Shown here: positions 47,401 to 57,780 of the stretch, piece by piece | Numbering within the stretch: position 1 is the stretch's first letter | Layout: every line of letters begins with the position of its first letter | Origin: Sipunculus nudus | Taxonomy: Eukaryota > Annelida > Sipuncula > Golfingiida > Sipunculidae | DNA: 64,000 bases | Direction: 5' to 3' | Assembly: GCA_026874595.1 (NCBI GenBank) | Contig: CM049308.1 | Coordinates: 21,117,867 to 21,181,866 of the forward strand | The notes under the pieces: model-generated | Seen by the model: only the letters and a program-made list of their open reading frames with translations | Told to the model about the DNA's origin: nothing | The model's database searches: none | Position numbers and translations under genes: made by a program

Positions 47401-47571
47401 TGCTGCACTGCTGTGGTATGACGACGTTGAGCTGCTTGTATATCCGCATGCTGATGCTCCGCCTGCGTTGGTGCAACCCGGGGATGCGCAGTTTGTACAA
47501 GCGCCACCACTCCTTGCGCATACACATGACGTGCAACTTCCGCTCTTACAACGACAACATCTGCTGCTCAT
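44488..47571 (-). CDS. Cysteine-rich tandem-module protein fused to an EEP endonuclease domain
   Basis: An uninterrupted 1027-codon frame. Residues 5-790 hold 17 modules with spacing C-C-x-C-x4-C-x2-C-x-C-x6-C-x2-C-x4-C (nine Cys each). Modules 1-3 have long Ser/Gly/Tyr-rich linkers; modules 4-15 (208-723) repeat every 43 residues, nearly identical; 16 and 17 diverge. The spacing resembles metal-binding CXC (tesmin/TSO1) or metallothionein clusters, so zinc binding is likely but inferred. Residues 812-1027 are an EEP nuclease of the retrotransposon type. Expected catalytic positions are present: N819, E846 in SETW, Y921, D953 and N955 in GDFN, D991, D1016-H1017 in GDHS. The protein stops after ITWKSE with no reverse transcriptase. 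The ATG at 47571 follows an A-run; a minus-strand acceptor-like TTTCTTTGCAG lies about 220 bp upstream. It could be a domesticated LINE endonuclease or a mobile-element protein. Confidence 0.8.
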   Translation of the reverse strand: MSSRCCRCKSGSCTSCVCARSGGACTNCASPGCTNAGGASACGYTSSSTSSYHSSAAYGISSGYNISYTSGPSAEYRQQSTNTCCRCRTGSCDSCACALKGEACVNCSSSGCTNSTSLRSSYGYTAGLPSTSHNSKRAYAGGSSSKPAVVRCCKCKSGKCESCACGLKGRGCTSCESPSCNNIQSKTKQSQHGSKTTGAGSQALNGKCCRCKTGNCEGCACGVKGMACTNCDSPGCKYASKPSISSENAKCCRCKNGTCENCVCGASGEACTNCESSGCKYASKPSISSENAKCCRCKNGTCENCVCGASGEACTNCESSGCKYASKPSISSENAKCCRCKNGTCENCVCGASGEACTNCESPGCKYASKPPISSGNAKCCRCKNGTCENCVCGASGEACTNCESPGCKYASNPSISSENAKCCRCKNGTCENCVCGASGEACTNCESSGCKYASKPSISSENAKCCRCKNGTCENCVCGASGEACTNCESPGCKYASNPSISSENAKCCRCKNGTCENCVCGASGEACTNCESLGCKYASKPSISSENAKCCRCKNGTCENCVCGASGEACTNCESPGCKYASKPSISSENAKCCRCKNGTCENCVCGASGEACTNCESPGCKYASKPSISSENAKCCRCKNGTCENCVCGASGEACTNCESSGCKYASKPSISSENAKCCRCKNGTCENCVCGASGEACTNCESLGCENVSDLSLSAMNEKCCSCRSGACENCVCGSNGKACTNCEAPGCRCVNDSFMFCCKCTSGDCNSCVCAEKGRSCTSCFSPSCENRRKGLRSQDVKQGFGLKKQGHRMVHVNVGSLLNKMGKVKELLAKEPVSVLAVSETWFKNNMQDLDPQIPGYKLFREDRPGEKLGGGVALYVKDSNKCRKLPSISSGQIESLWVEVNFPDKQTILIGTMYRPPKETAEWYDHFEKELTRACNNYDNVVLSGDFNIDMFDVSRKARMNTIPRDKGLHQVITEPTRFVKLIDLVFVSDVDKVVETTVPRLDAVGLGDHSPVCITWKSE
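45403..46950 (-). repeat. 129 bp coding tandem repeat, 12 units
   Basis: Twelve consecutive units, each exactly 129 bp (43 codons), encode modules 4-15 of the Cys-rich protein. The central units differ at only a few sites (for example Ser/Pro/Leu before GCKY, and Lys/Asn in ASKP). Such homogeneity implies recent unequal exchange or gene conversion, and copy number is probably variable between alleles. The plus strand is also open over the array, an effect of the repeat having no stop on that strand. Confidence 0.95.
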
Positions 47572-47574
47572 TTT

Positions 47575-48540
47575 TTTTTTCTCAGGAGCAAAAGCTCAGT
47601 AAATAAAGTTCGTTTCCTTGAGGTACTATAATGTCAACTTTGTCTTTTATCTAAATATGTAATAAATTCACTGCTGACTGTCCATGGAAATTATACAAGG
47701 TCCTTAGTTCACAACAACAATGTGGATGTATAGTTTCTCCAGTTAATAGTCAAATGTAGTAGTACTTTTCTTTCTCTTTGCTCAAGAGGTACCTGCAAAG
47801 AAATTAGATATATGGGTAATATAATTATCACTTATAATAGTTATAATTGTTAAAAATAAAAACACTCGGGAGGCAATGTAATAAGTGGCCCATCGGTCAC
47901 GGAGCTCAGCTTAGCATAATATATGCCCTTCAGGTTCGAAGGCTGGGGGTCAGGGTGTTCCTCCGCCGAGCATCTGAATTTCACCTGTCGTATACAGAAA
48001 TACTATATTACGACATAATCATACAGAGATTTATATGCAACTCATCTGTCATTTTCCATGTCCTGGCATGGAGGGATCGTTTCTGTACCAACATTACTTA
48101 AGCTCTCTTTTCTGTAGTTGTGTCACGGCTGTAGACTGCAAGTAGGCCTATAGAGTTCAACATTTATTTTAACATCCGAAACGAGTATCAAACAACCCCT
48201 TTACTGTACAGGGTGATTATTGCCGATTGACAGGAGGAAAAGTGGAAATAGTCGACCCCCCCCCCCCCCCTACGCCACCCTAACACACACACACAGATAA
48301 CAGCAATACGGCAATACGGATGATGTAATCCAAGGTAACTTTGTCAATATGGCTAAAGGTACACACATATCAAGGGCCAAAACCTAGCTTGATTATATCA
48401 GTAAAATAAATAATGCGTTAAATAAACGTCATGAACACAAAACAAAATCAACTAACAATTAACCAGGTAAGTGTTTTTATTAGAATTTTTAATTGGTTGG
48501 TGTTGGTGTTCTAAATAAACGGAGATCTTATATATGTTTT
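47575..48540. other. Upstream region of the Cys-module/EEP gene; no other gene seen
   Basis: Holds a possible minus-strand splice acceptor (TTTCTTTGCAG at about 47795) and a family A-type right end (GGCCCATCGGTCACGGAGC near 47888). A GGTTCGAAGGC at about 47932 looks like a B box, but no A box was found. A poly-C tract is at 48256. Confidence 0.4.
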
Positions 48541-48960
48541 ATTAGCTCAGCTATAGCTGTAACAGTAAAAGTAACAGCTTTAACAGTAGCAATGATCCAC
48601 TGTCCATCGTCCTGTCAACAATCTGTTTGTCTGTTAGACAAGCGGGTTTTGACATCGTTGAATCTACGGATATGAAATTCTACATACAGTTCGATGTACC
48701 AAAGCTGAAACTAGTTCATCGTTTCCTTTTGGAAAATTAAATTAAAACCTCCAGTTAGCATTGCAGACCTTTTTTAAACTTCAACACTGCCTAATATCAA
48801 AATTATGCAATAGTGTTAGTTTGTTCTTATTTGGCATAAAGGTTTTCTATATATTTTCGATGTATATGCAGCTAATAAGAGAATATGGATTGGATCATAA
48901 TGTGTTTAATCAGAACAGCAGTCAGCACTTTTCCAGTCACTTTTTTTTTAACTACAGTTA
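48541..48960 (+). mobile_element. Family A-like partial copy A10
   Basis: TTAGCTCAGCTATAGCTG, CCATCGTCCTG, GTTTGTCTGTTAGAC and TCTACGGATATGAAATTC match the leading part of the copies at 3098 and 52712. No right palindrome was found. Confidence 0.45.
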
Positions 48961-48964
48961 GTTA

Positions 48965-49640
48965 ATTTAGATTTGAGAGAACATGGTTGTACTAGGAAAA
49001 TCAGATAAAAAGTTTGTATTTTTAAGTAATCAGCTTAAATGCAGAGTCAATTTTCCCTTGCCTATGTCCTTGCCTATGTTAATTTTTATATCATGCATAC
49101 ATGTATTTAAGATATTGGTTCTAAAATTCTAACGCAGCTACCCAATACAAATGGTCAGTTATTGGAGTTTTCGGCGGGGGGGGGTACTTAATTATTTATG
49201 AGTAATCTATATCAGGAAACGGGCCACCTCCACAGTGTATTTGAGGTCTACCTGGCTATCTGCTTTGCCGAAATGTATCACACCTGCTGTGTGCCCTTTC
49301 CTACAGGGACTGAAGCCGGCCATACACTAGGGAACACGTTGCACACCATGTTTCGGATCACGCATCTTGAAACATGTTACAGCGCTTAGTTTATTGAAAC
49401 ACGACCCACATATACTTATGCAACATGTTCCTATACAAAAGGCAGATCTGGTTTTTCGTTGATGAGTAGGTCCATGTCTTGTGATATATTATCATGCATA
49501 TGATCACAAAAATGCAAATTTATATTTATCAGTAATTCCAAGAATTTGTGCGATTTCTTTAAATCTGCGGTTTTTCATGTCTCTGCATGTTTTTGTAATG
49601 ATCAGACTTTGTATCATAAAGACACCTGTATGACTGGTAC
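48965..49640. other. No gene seen
   Basis: Unassigned AT-rich sequence with a poly-G tract near 49175. Confidence 0.45.
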
Positions 49641-49646
49641 AAATAA

Positions 49647-52600
49647 AAAATAAGTGGCCCATGGGCCATGACGCTCAGCTGAATTCAAGGAGCCTTGAAA
49701 AATGGGCGAAAGACTCCCAGGGTGCTCAAAATCATGCATTTTGCCAACAGCCCTTAGATATGCAGTGACCTTATTCTACATGCAGCTTCTACCATTTGTG
49801 CCTACCAGACTAATTAAGTGTAAAAATCAAGTTCTTTCACACAGCTTGCAGAAAATGGGTCAGAGTCACATTTCAGGTTTCCAAGGAGATTTTTAGGGAC
49901 CTCCCTGAAAGTCATGTATGAAGATTTTAAGCCAAATGGATAAAATATGTGCCCCATCTGACTCACCTGTTGCTTAAAAATCATGTTTTTTCCCCTAATT
50001 TGCAAAATATAGTTACCCATGACCTAGTTTCAAGTTATCAAGGATATTTTTCATGGAACTCCAAGGATTTCAAGTTAGAAGATTCTAGGTCCAACACTCA
50101 GGATTTGTGCCCTGTTAATGGACAACTGTTTCATTTGAAGTTCTCAAAAAAGACATAAAAACGTGTAAAAAATTTGAAACTAGAATGGCCTAGTTTCTGC
50201 AGTGCAAAATTGTTCTATGTCTAATCATTAGGGGTAAAATATGCAATATCTCAAAACAATGAATCTAGATTTCAGCAAATTAGACATTGAAGTTGACGTC
50301 AAGGTCACCGCTTTTCGAACTCTGATGACATTATGGCAGAAAGATCTGGTGTGTCAAATTTGAAGAAAAAGTCTTCAGTACCTCCTAAGTTATGGGGTAA
50401 CAATAAGCCTAGAATTGCATAAATTTGACCTTGAAGATCAAGGTCAAGGTCACAGAATTTCTAACACATCCAAGACTTCGGTAAGAAAAATAAGTGTTTC
50501 AAATTTCGGAGGAAAATTTACAGCCCTTCAAAGTTATCTCATCCACAAGACAATAACTATAATTCGGCTGATTTTACCTTGAAGATCCTTATCAGGGACA
50601 CCAGGTTTTAAACGCGTCTGAGAACTTCGTAGTAACAGTTGGTGTACTATATTTGAGGACAGAATTGGAAATACTACAAAATTAATGGGGCTCACAAAAA
50701 TGTTTCATTTCAGCCTATTTGACCTTGAAGAAAAATATCAAGGTCACCAGGTTTCAAACTCCGATGAAATTTTGGTAAGAACAATGAGTGTTTCAAATTT
50801 TGGAGGAAAATATGCAGCCCTTCAAAAGTTATCTCATCCAAACTTTCTGCTGATTTGACCTTGAAGATCCTGGTCAAGGTTACCAGGTTTCAAAGTCACC
50901 CGAGAGCTTGGTAGGAACAATTGATTGTTGTACCAAATTTGAGGACAAAATAGGAAATACTTCAAAAGTTATGGGGTTAAAAAAAAATTACATTTCTGCA
51001 GATTTGACGATAAAGGTCAAGGTCAAACATATTCAAACTCATTCGTGATTTTGGTTGGAACAATTGTTGTACAAAATTTGGAACACAATGTGAAACACTT
51101 CAAAAGTTATGGGGTTAAAAAAAATTACATTTCGGCAGATTTGACCTGATAAAGATAAAGAACTGATAAGGAATCTAGTGATCAATACATTAGTTGTTCA
51201 GATACTTGTAACAGAGACCTAATTTTAGGTTTCCAAGGAGACATTTCATGGGCCTCCCTCCACGTCAATAGAGAAGATTCTAGGTTCAGTCGTTACGATT
51301 TGTGCCCTGTAAACAGATAACCGCATCTTTAAGGTCTAAATATAGAGATAAAAAATCATAAAATATTGAAGAGATACACGTGGCACCACCAGTATGCAGA
51401 AACTAATGAAACACTTCAATGCATTAGTTGTTCAGATACTTGAGCTTTGGTATAAATTTTCCATTATTCTGGGGAGTACTTTGAAGCCCTATAGCTCAGA
51501 GGATTTGGGTAACAGAGACCTAATTTCAAGTTTCTTAGAAGACATTTCATGGGCCTCCTTGCATGTCAAGAAAGAAGATTCTAGGTCCAGTCGTTACGAT
51601 TTGTGCCCTGTTAACAGATGACCGCATCTTTTTAGGTCTCAAAAATAGAGGAATAAAATCGTAAAAATTTGAAAAAAAATACAGGTGGCGCCACCAGTCT
51701 GCAAAAACTTATGAAACACTCCAAGAAGAATATGCATGCAAAGAATCATGGTGATCAATGCATTAGTTGTTCAGATTCTTGAGTTTTGTATCAATTTTTC
51801 CATTATTCTGGTGGATACTTCAAAGCCCCCTAGCTCAGAGGATTTGGGTAACAAAGACCTAAATTTAGGTTAGCGAGAAGACATTTCATGGCCTCCCTGC
51901 ATGTCAAGAAAGAAGATTCTAGGTCTAGTCGTTACGATTTGTGTCCTGTTAAAAGATGACCGCATCTTTTAAGGTCTCAAAAATAGAGAAAAAAAATCGT
52001 AAAAAATCGAAAAAAATACAGGTGGCGCCACCAGTCTGCAAAAACTTATGAAACACTCCATGAAGAATATGCATGCAAAGAATCATGGTGATCAATGCAT
52101 TAGTTGTTCAGATTCTTGAGTTTTGTATCAATTTTTCCATTATTCTGGTGGGTACTTCAAAGCCCCCTAGCTCAGAGGATTTGGGTAACAAAGACCTAAA
52201 TTTAGGTTAGCGAGAAGACATTTCATGGCCTCCCTGCATGTCAAGAAAGAAGATTCTAGGTCTAGTCGTTACGATTTGTGTCCTGTTAACAGATGACCGC
52301 ATCTTTTAAGGTCTCAAAAATAGAGAAAAAAAATCGTAAAAAATCGAAAAAAATACAGGTGGCGCCACCAGTCTTCAGAAAATGATGAAACACTCCATGA
52401 CAATATCCATGCAAACAATCATGGGGGATCAATGAATTAGTTGTTCAGATACTTGAGCTTTTGTATCAAATTTTTTTAGAGTACTTCGGAGCCCAATTGC
52501 TCGAAGAATATGGGTAACAGAGACCTAATTTCAAGTTTCCAAGGAGATTTTCCATGAACCTCTTAGGATGTACAGTTAGAAGTATCTAGATCTCATGGTT

Positions 52601-52705
52601 ACCATTTGTGCCCTGTTAACGGACGGCCGGACAGACGGCCGGACGGACGACGGACAATGAGTGATCGCTATAGCTCAGATGACTTTCAGTCAGCTGAGCT
52701 AAAAT
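49647..52705 (-). mobile_element. Family A dispersed repeat, copy A8 (about 3.1 kb)
   Basis: Read on the minus strand it starts with TTTTAGCTCAGCTGACTG / AGTCATCTGAGCTATAG, a strong hairpin at 52655-52705. It ends with CAGCTGAGCGTCATGGCCC and ATGGGCCACTT at 49650-49690. The interior holds two near-identical 337 bp units (51681-52354). A separate zone of GACCTTGAAGATC / TCAAGGTCACC units (about 50280-51170) resembles family B. It thus joins A and B type bodies between the same ends. Confidence 0.7.
51681..52354. repeat. 337 bp tandem duplication inside A8
   Basis: Two adjacent 337 bp units beginning ACAGGTGGCGCCACCAG differ at about three positions by eye. A more diverged third unit lies to the left from about 51360. 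Confidence 0.9.
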
Positions 52706-52711
52706 TCTTCG

Positions 52712-53767
52712 TGTTTTAGCTCAGCTGTCTAAAAGTCATCTATATGAGCTATAGTGATGGTCCTTTGTCCCTCCCTCCGTTAACGAGGCAAATTTTGAAA
52801 CCATTAGACCTACGAATCCAAAATTCTACATATACGGTTAGATGTCTCCAAAGTTTTTCTACCAAACCAAAACTGGGTCATTGCGACTTCGTTCCCTCGA
52901 GAAATTCAGGGAAAAAGCTTTGTTTTCAAGTAAAAACATATTGTTACACTTAAAAACTGCCAACTCTGAAAACCACTGGTGTTACTATATTCGTGTTTTA
53001 ACAATTCCAGCATATATTTCATATGTACATCCAAGAAGTAAGGTCAATATTGCGTTAATTGTTGAAGTTATGGGCTCAAACATGATGTATCAAAATAGGA
53101 TATATGATGATGCACTTGTGAATCATTAAATGTGTAGAAATAATGCAAGTGTTCTGCGATCTATATTTTAAGTATTTGGCTGTAAATTGTAATATGTTCA
53201 ATATTTTAAATTATATATTAAATCCATGATTAAAAAGTTTTTGAATTTGCATTGGGAAATAGATAACCTTTTTCAATATTATTAATTACATTTACACGTT
53301 TTTCTTGGCTAAATGCATGTACTTATCGGTTTATGCTCATTTCAAAATAGAAATTTTTATTTTTTGCAGCATTTTATTTCCGTGAATAAATTAAAGGTGT
53401 ATTATTATATTTTAGCTTCTTCCTTATTCTATACTTGAGAGGGGTTTATACATTACCAGTGGAGTGGATATTTTACGTACGTATTACTGTCAGATAGCTA
53501 AAATACTGATACTTTATATTTGCCATGAGAGGCTCCTGCATCTTTGACATAGTTCGTTGGAGTGCACAGTATTAATCTGGCAAATATATTATTTAGTATT
53601 AGATAGTACGACCATTTTTATAATTCATATGCTAATTAATTTTTTTAAACAGAAAAATAAGTATATTTTGCATTTGCTATAATTTAAAAATATCACCAAT
53701 ATCTTACATTAACTAAAATCTTTAAAAAATTCAGCAGAGCGCCATGACCCATGGGTCCCTTTTTTGC
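52712..53767 (+). mobile_element. Family A dispersed repeat, copy A9
   Basis: Left end TTTTAGCTCAGCTGTCTAAA with AGTCATCTATATGAGCTATA. Right end CAGCAGAGCGCCATGACCC then ATGGGTCCCTTTTTT. The body is of the 3098/48541 type. It stands head to head with A8, their left hairpins only a few bases apart. Confidence 0.65.
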
Positions 53768-53867
53768 TTGGTCCATTCGAAGTGGCCTTCCATCTTGAAG
53801 CTAGTTTTTGATGACCACGGCTACCCTAGTGCTGTGACCTCAAATCCTGCTATCCTGCATGACTTGA

Positions 53868-55797
53868 CACGGGCAAGGGAAGGCCCCGTCACATTTTTGT
53901 GAACACTGGGCACAGGTATAAGGATAGGCCCTATCACATATATGTGTAGACTGGACACAGGCAAGGGAAGGCCTCGTCACATTTTTGTGAACAATGGGCA
54001 CAGGTATAAGGATAGGCCCTATCACATATATGTGTAGACTGGACACAGGCAAGGGAAGGCCCCGTCACATTTTTGTGAACACTGGGCACAGGTATAAGGA
54101 TAGGCCCTATCACATATATGTGTAGACTGGACACAGGCTAGGGAAGGCCTCGTCACATTTTTGTGAACACTGGGCACAGGTATAAGGATAGGCCCTATCA
54201 CATATATGTGTAGACTGGACATAGGCAAGGGAAGGCCTCGTCACATTTTTGTGAACACTGGGTACAGGTATAAGGATAGGCTCTATCACATATATGTGTA
54301 GACTGGACACAGGCAAGGGAAGGCCTCGTCACATTTTTGTGAACACTGGGCACAGGTATAAGGATAGGCCCTATCACATATATGTGTAGACTGGATACAG
54401 GCAAGGGAAGGCCTCGTCACATTTTTGTGAATACTGGGCACAGGTATAAGGATAGGCCCTATCACATATATGTGTAGACTGGACACAGGCAAGGGAAGGC
54501 CCCGTCACATTTTTGTGAACACTGGGCACAGGTATAAGGATAGGCCCTATCACATATATGTGTAGACTGGACACAGGCAAGGGAAGGCCCCGTCACATTT
54601 TTGTGAACACTGGGCACAGGTATAAGGATAGGCCCTATCACATATATGTGTAGACTGGACACAGGCAAGGGAAGGCCCCGTCACATTTTTGTGAACACTG
54701 GGCACAGGTATAAGGATAGGCCCTATCACATATATGTGTAGACTGGACACAGGCAAGGGAAGGCCCCGTCACATTTTTGTGAACACTGGGCACAGGTATA
54801 AGGATAGGCCCTATCACATATATGTGTAGACTGGACACAGGCAAGGGAAGGCCCCGTCACATTTTTGTGAACACTGGGCACAGGTATAAGGATAGGCCCT
54901 ATCACATATATGTGTAGACTGGACACAGGCAAAGGAAGGCCTCGTCACATTTTTGTGAACACTGGGCACAGGTATAAGGATAGGCCCTATCACATATATG
55001 TGTAGACTGGACACAAGCAAGGTAAGGCCCCGTCACATTTTTGTGAACACTTGGCACAGGTATAAGGATAGGCCCTATCATATATATGTGTAGACTGGAC
55101 ACAGGCAAGGGAAGGCCCCGTCACATTTTTGTGAACACGGGGCACAGGTATAAGAATAGGCCCTATCACATTTTATTGAAGACTGAATACAGGCAAGGAA
55201 AGGCCCCGTCATATTTTTGTGTAGACTGGACACAGACAAGGGAAGGCTCCGTCACATTTTTGTGAAGACTGGACACAGGCAAGGGAAGGCCCCGTCACAT
55301 TTGTGTGAACACTGGGCACAGGTATAAGTATAGGCCCTATCACATATATGTGTAGACTGAATACAGGCAAGGAAAGGCCCCGTCATATTTTTGTGTATAC
55401 TGGACACAGGCAAGGGAAGGCCCCGTCATATTTTTGAGAAGACTGGACACAGGCAAGGGAAGGCCCCGTCACATTTTTGTGAAGACTGGACACAGACAAG
55501 GGAAGGCCCCGTCATATTTTTGTGAAGACCGGACACAGACAAGGGAAGGCCCCGTCACATTTTTGTGAAGACTGGACACAGACAAGGGAAGGCCCCGTCA
55601 CATTTTTGTGAAGACTGGACACAGGCAAGGGAAGGCCCCGTCACATTTTTGTGAAGACTGGACACAGGCAAGGGAAGGCCCCATCACATTTTTGTGAAGA
55701 CTGGACACAGGCAAGGGAAGGCCCCGTCACATTTTTGTGAAGACTGGACACAGGCAAGGGAAGGCCCCGTCACATTTTTGTGAAGATTGGACACAGG
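53868..55797. repeat. Satellite array: 88 bp dimer units passing into 43 bp monomers
   Basis: From 53868 to about 55180 about 15 units of 88 bp alternate two related halves. One half has GGCAAGGGAAGGCCCCGTC and TCACATTTTTGTGA; the other has GGTATAAGGATAGGCCC and CACATATATGTG. From about 55180 to 55797 mainly the first half repeats with a 43-44 bp period. Every half carries a short palindrome. The staggered 68-residue minus-strand frames (THICDRAYPYTC) are repeat artefacts. Confidence 0.95.
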
Positions 55798-55799
55798 AA

Positions 55800-57160
55800 G
55801 GTGCCAAGAGTCAGATCTAGTTACCTGTACCAGGAGGCATGTGTTGGTCCCTGTTCGTGTGTGTTTTCTCAACATAACTCGCACAATTTTGAATGGAATC
55901 TCATTAAATTTTCATGCAAAGCCTTTCGGAAATGGGTTTATGAAGAATCGATTAAATTTTGTGGATCCGGCACATGACCCGGATTCAGGATCCCACAACA
56001 GGGACACCCACATGAAGGAGGCTTGCATTCCTTAGAATGCAGATTTCTATTCATACTTGACACAAATCCTCTTGATAATTCATTGGTTGTAGCAGTATAA
56101 TATAGTACTATCAGCAGTAGAAGTAGTGGTTACTGAAATGATACTTCACCTTTATATATATGATAAGGTTCAGGACTCCACACACGTAATTCATATTTCC
56201 TCCTCGTACCGGATGCCATAAATTAGAAAAAGTATCAGGCGTAACACGTTTTGGGTTCAAAGCATTCGCCAGATAAACATGAATGTCGCACTAAGGGCCC
56301 TTCTTTTTCCACATTTCAACACTCGTATTCTGGGAAACCTTAAAGTCATTCGGGAAGCAAGTTTCCCAGAATGTTAGTGAAAGTATTTGTCCTGACACTA
56401 AACTGACGTCATGCATGGGCCTCATTTCAGGATGGATAGAGGGAACCTTAAATGAGTTTTTGTTTTTGTTGGATTTTTTTTTTTTGGGGGGGGGGGATAC
56501 AAAGTACATTTTCCCACTCATTTTTTTTAATTTCGATATACTTCTGTCAATCAGCCTATATTTGGTTTCATTTTCCACAATTACCTAACAGTTACACACT
56601 TCATTCCGAGAAAATGTGAGATACTGCTTGAATAGATTAGCCCATTTAATCTTCATAAATGTTGTTGAATGTTTAAATAAAATATAATGTAGAGTCGAAA
56701 ACTAAGTATAATTATTTAACATATAACGAAAATACATGTCCAATAATATGTGATGGGAGTGAAGAACGTTATGATATTCTGAGAGAGGTATTTATCACGT
56801 TCGCCATGCAGGGTGGTTGGGCGTACATGTAAATAGACGAATAAGTAGTATTTTATAATAGGCTGGTAAGCCTAACTTGAGCCATTACGCTGGTCGCAGA
56901 CTAAATTGTCTAAATTAATCGGGGATGAGCGTTCTATCTGCCGGTATAACTACCTTATAAGGGCATTTCAAGTAATTATTGCGGCCGAATATGTGGAGGT
57001 AAGGTCTGGGTTCCTAGTGAATCTGTCAGCTATTGTTTCGTTGCTTATCACAGCAGAACTCAACAGTTTCAGTAATATAACCTACCAAAACTAATGAGCT
57101 TCGTATTTTCGAGGGTTAAGTGTTAACAAGTTGTTGACATATTTTCAGTTACCACGTAAA
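55800..57160. other. No gene seen
   Basis: Contains GGAGGCTTGCATTCCTTAG with AATGCAGATTTCTA at about 56016-56050, also present at about 15358-15392, and a G-run near 56480. Otherwise unassigned. Confidence 0.45.
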
Positions 57161-57780
57161 TGTGGTTTATATTTACCTAAAAACTGCTTTCATTACACCA
57201 AAACTATATAATGGCTTTATTGGCTTACCATATGTGCTGATCTCTGAAGCGACAGGAGGTAAGGCAGCCCTTCAATGTAACACTATCAGAACCAGTTCAA
57301 TATGCGATCATGCGACTCGGCCGGACCCAAGTGGGGAAAAAACGACGTCACCCAAGCGCTCGGGCCTGTGTGGGGGTGGTACCATGAAACGTCACTGGCG
57401 AGCTGTCTCTGCCTGCTGTGTTCGGCGTTATTTAAACAAAATTGCTGGCTTCGACAAACACATAACTCACGGGGCAACACAGTTAAATTATTCTCACAAA
57501 GGCTGCTACTCTATACACGTATACACACGCTATGATAAGAACAGGATCTATTTTCATTCAGCTTGATCCCCATCCAATCTTGAGCCAGGCGCTTATCTTC
57601 GTGTCGCGGTGTGTAAATATAGCGTGGGGATTATTAACCACAGGGTGTGACGTCACGGTGGAAATCCCCAGTGTCAGCCTTTTACTCACCCTTCCGCAAG
57701 AGGTCGTTTCTACTCAAAACGTTACTCTTGCGAGTCCGAGTTTCCGCTGTGTCTTTCACTAACAGTGTTAGTTGATATTT
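57160..57780. other. GC-richer island with CRE-type site, function unknown
   Basis: Less AT-rich than its surroundings and contains a TGACGTCA palindrome near 57649. Frames of up to 134 codons exist on both strands but none has a recognisable product. It could be a promoter-associated region or an unrecognised transposon. Confidence 0.25.

Noticed and set aside
53840-55108. Series of 68-residue minus-strand frames starting every 88 bp
   Set aside because: Each is the same repeat unit read again; start and stop recur with the array period.
57162-57566. 134-codon frame as a gene
   Set aside because: Another open frame overlaps it on each strand, no domain is recognised, and no splice or start context supports it.
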